A stretch of DNA of 60,441 bases from an uncultured Lachnospiraceae bacterium (GTDB taxonomy: Bacteria; Bacillota; Clostridia; Lachnospirales; Lachnospiraceae): assembly GCA_930989745.1 (NCBI GenBank), contig CAKNMY010000005.1, positions 1 through 60,441 on the forward strand. Reading direction: 5' to 3'. Of this stretch, positions 60,214-60,441 are shown piece after piece. How positions within the stretch are numbered: the stretch's first letter is position 1; the number at the start of each line of letters is the position of its first letter. The position numbers were made by a program, and so were the translations under genes. The notes beneath the pieces were generated by a model. The model searched no databases. It saw only the letters and a list, made by a program, of their open reading frames with translations, and was not told the origin of the DNA.

Positions 60214-60441
60214 ATGGCAAGTCAAGTAATGAGAATCACATTAAAGGCGTACGATCATCAGTTAGTAGATGCGTCCGCGAAAAAGATCATCGAAACTGTA
60301 AAAAAGAACGGAGCAGTAGTGAGCGGTCCGGTGCCGCTGCCGACTAAGAAAGAGGTAGTTACCATCTTAAGAGCGGTTCACAAATATAAAGACTCCAGAG
60401 AGCAGTTCGAGCAGAGAACTCATAAAAGACTGATCGATATC
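60214..60441 (+). CDS. rpsJ: 30S ribosomal protein S10 (3' truncated by window)
   Basis: First 76 residues of S10, starting [19 protein letters not shown], with the conserved [20 protein letters not shown] and HKRLIDI. S10 (NusE) is part of the small subunit and antitermination complexes. AAAAGGAGGCG precedes the ATG. It opens the S10-spc operon, which continues beyond the window. Confidence 0.97.
   Translation, partial: MASQVMRITLKAYDHQLVDASAKKIIETVKKNGAVVSGPVPLPTKKEVVTILRAVHKYKDSREQFEQRTHKRLIDI

Noticed and set aside
1-60441. CRISPR arrays, insertion sequences, prophage or integron
   Set aside because: No regular spaced repeats, transposase, integrase or phage structural genes were seen on either strand.

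Overview
The window looks like a chromosomal segment from an anaerobic, spore-forming gut member of the Clostridia, most likely Lachnospiraceae. The reasons are the complete spoIIA and spoVA sporulation loci, a class III (anaerobic) ribonucleotide reductase, a Cys-type sulfatase that needs an anaerobic maturase, SufBC-only Fe-S assembly genes, a valine T-box, and the Gram-positive order rapZ, whiA, HPr-like. Codon use and GC are even, apart from a small AT-rich patch near 32.6-33.4 kb. I saw no prophage, insertion sequence, CRISPR array or plasmid gene. The species is not determined.

Layout. 1-4.9 kb: 3' end of tRNA-Gly, an XRE regulator, a small lipoprotein, a ferredoxin-tailed aldo/keto reductase and an ABC exporter. 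4.9-9 kb (minus strand): GH36 alpha-galactosidase and two AraC regulators. 9.1-12.5 kb: an unsaturated-uronate operon with kduI, kduD, a second isomerase of the RpiB/DhuI type, and a cytosolic discoidin-like protein. 12.5-16.4 kb (minus): a three-part extracytoplasmic glycosylation cassette (GT2, GtrA, YfhO), with a VanRS-like two-component system divergent from it. 18.7-25 kb: rho, rpmE, yqhQ, prmC, prfA and a sulfatase. 25-29.8 kb: sugar nucleotidyltransferase, glmM, TPR lipoprotein, hflX. 30-32.6 kb: nrdD with a C-terminal glutaredoxin-like domain, behind two NrdR boxes. 32.7-40.5 kb: a frameshifted GNAT gene, a LacI regulator, an ANT(6)-like aminoglycoside adenylyltransferase, sufC and a short sufB-like gene, a GH2 beta-glucuronidase, and an AAA/PD-(D/E)XK protein. 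40.6-49 kb: T-box and valS, an LtaS-like enzyme, folC, a 47-aa protein and a zinc-ribbon/TPR membrane protein. 49-53.8 kb: spoIIAA-AB-sigF, then a separate spoVA operon behind a sigma-G-like promoter. 53.8-60.4 kb: tcdA, murB, rapZ, whiA, a Crh-like HPr, a GNAT, a signal-peptidase-like membrane protein, and the start of the S10 ribosomal-protein operon with a long structured leader.

How the genes fit together. Beta-glucuronidase, the KduI/DhuI/KduD set, the sulfatase and the alpha-galactosidase suggest use of host glycosaminoglycan, glucuronide and plant sugars. GlmM, MurB, RapZ, the LtaS-like protein and the GtrA/GT2/YfhO set serve envelope synthesis. WhiA, RapZ and the HPr-like protein form a conserved regulatory block. 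The most unusual points are the two non-homologous uronate isomerases side by side, the NrdD-redoxin fusion under NrdR boxes with no nrdG nearby, the HPr-like protein with Glu at position 15, the signal-peptidase-like protein without its serine, and the multibranch S10 leader RNA. I found no clearly new multi-gene system. The best candidates for undescribed biology are these variants and the two very small genes.
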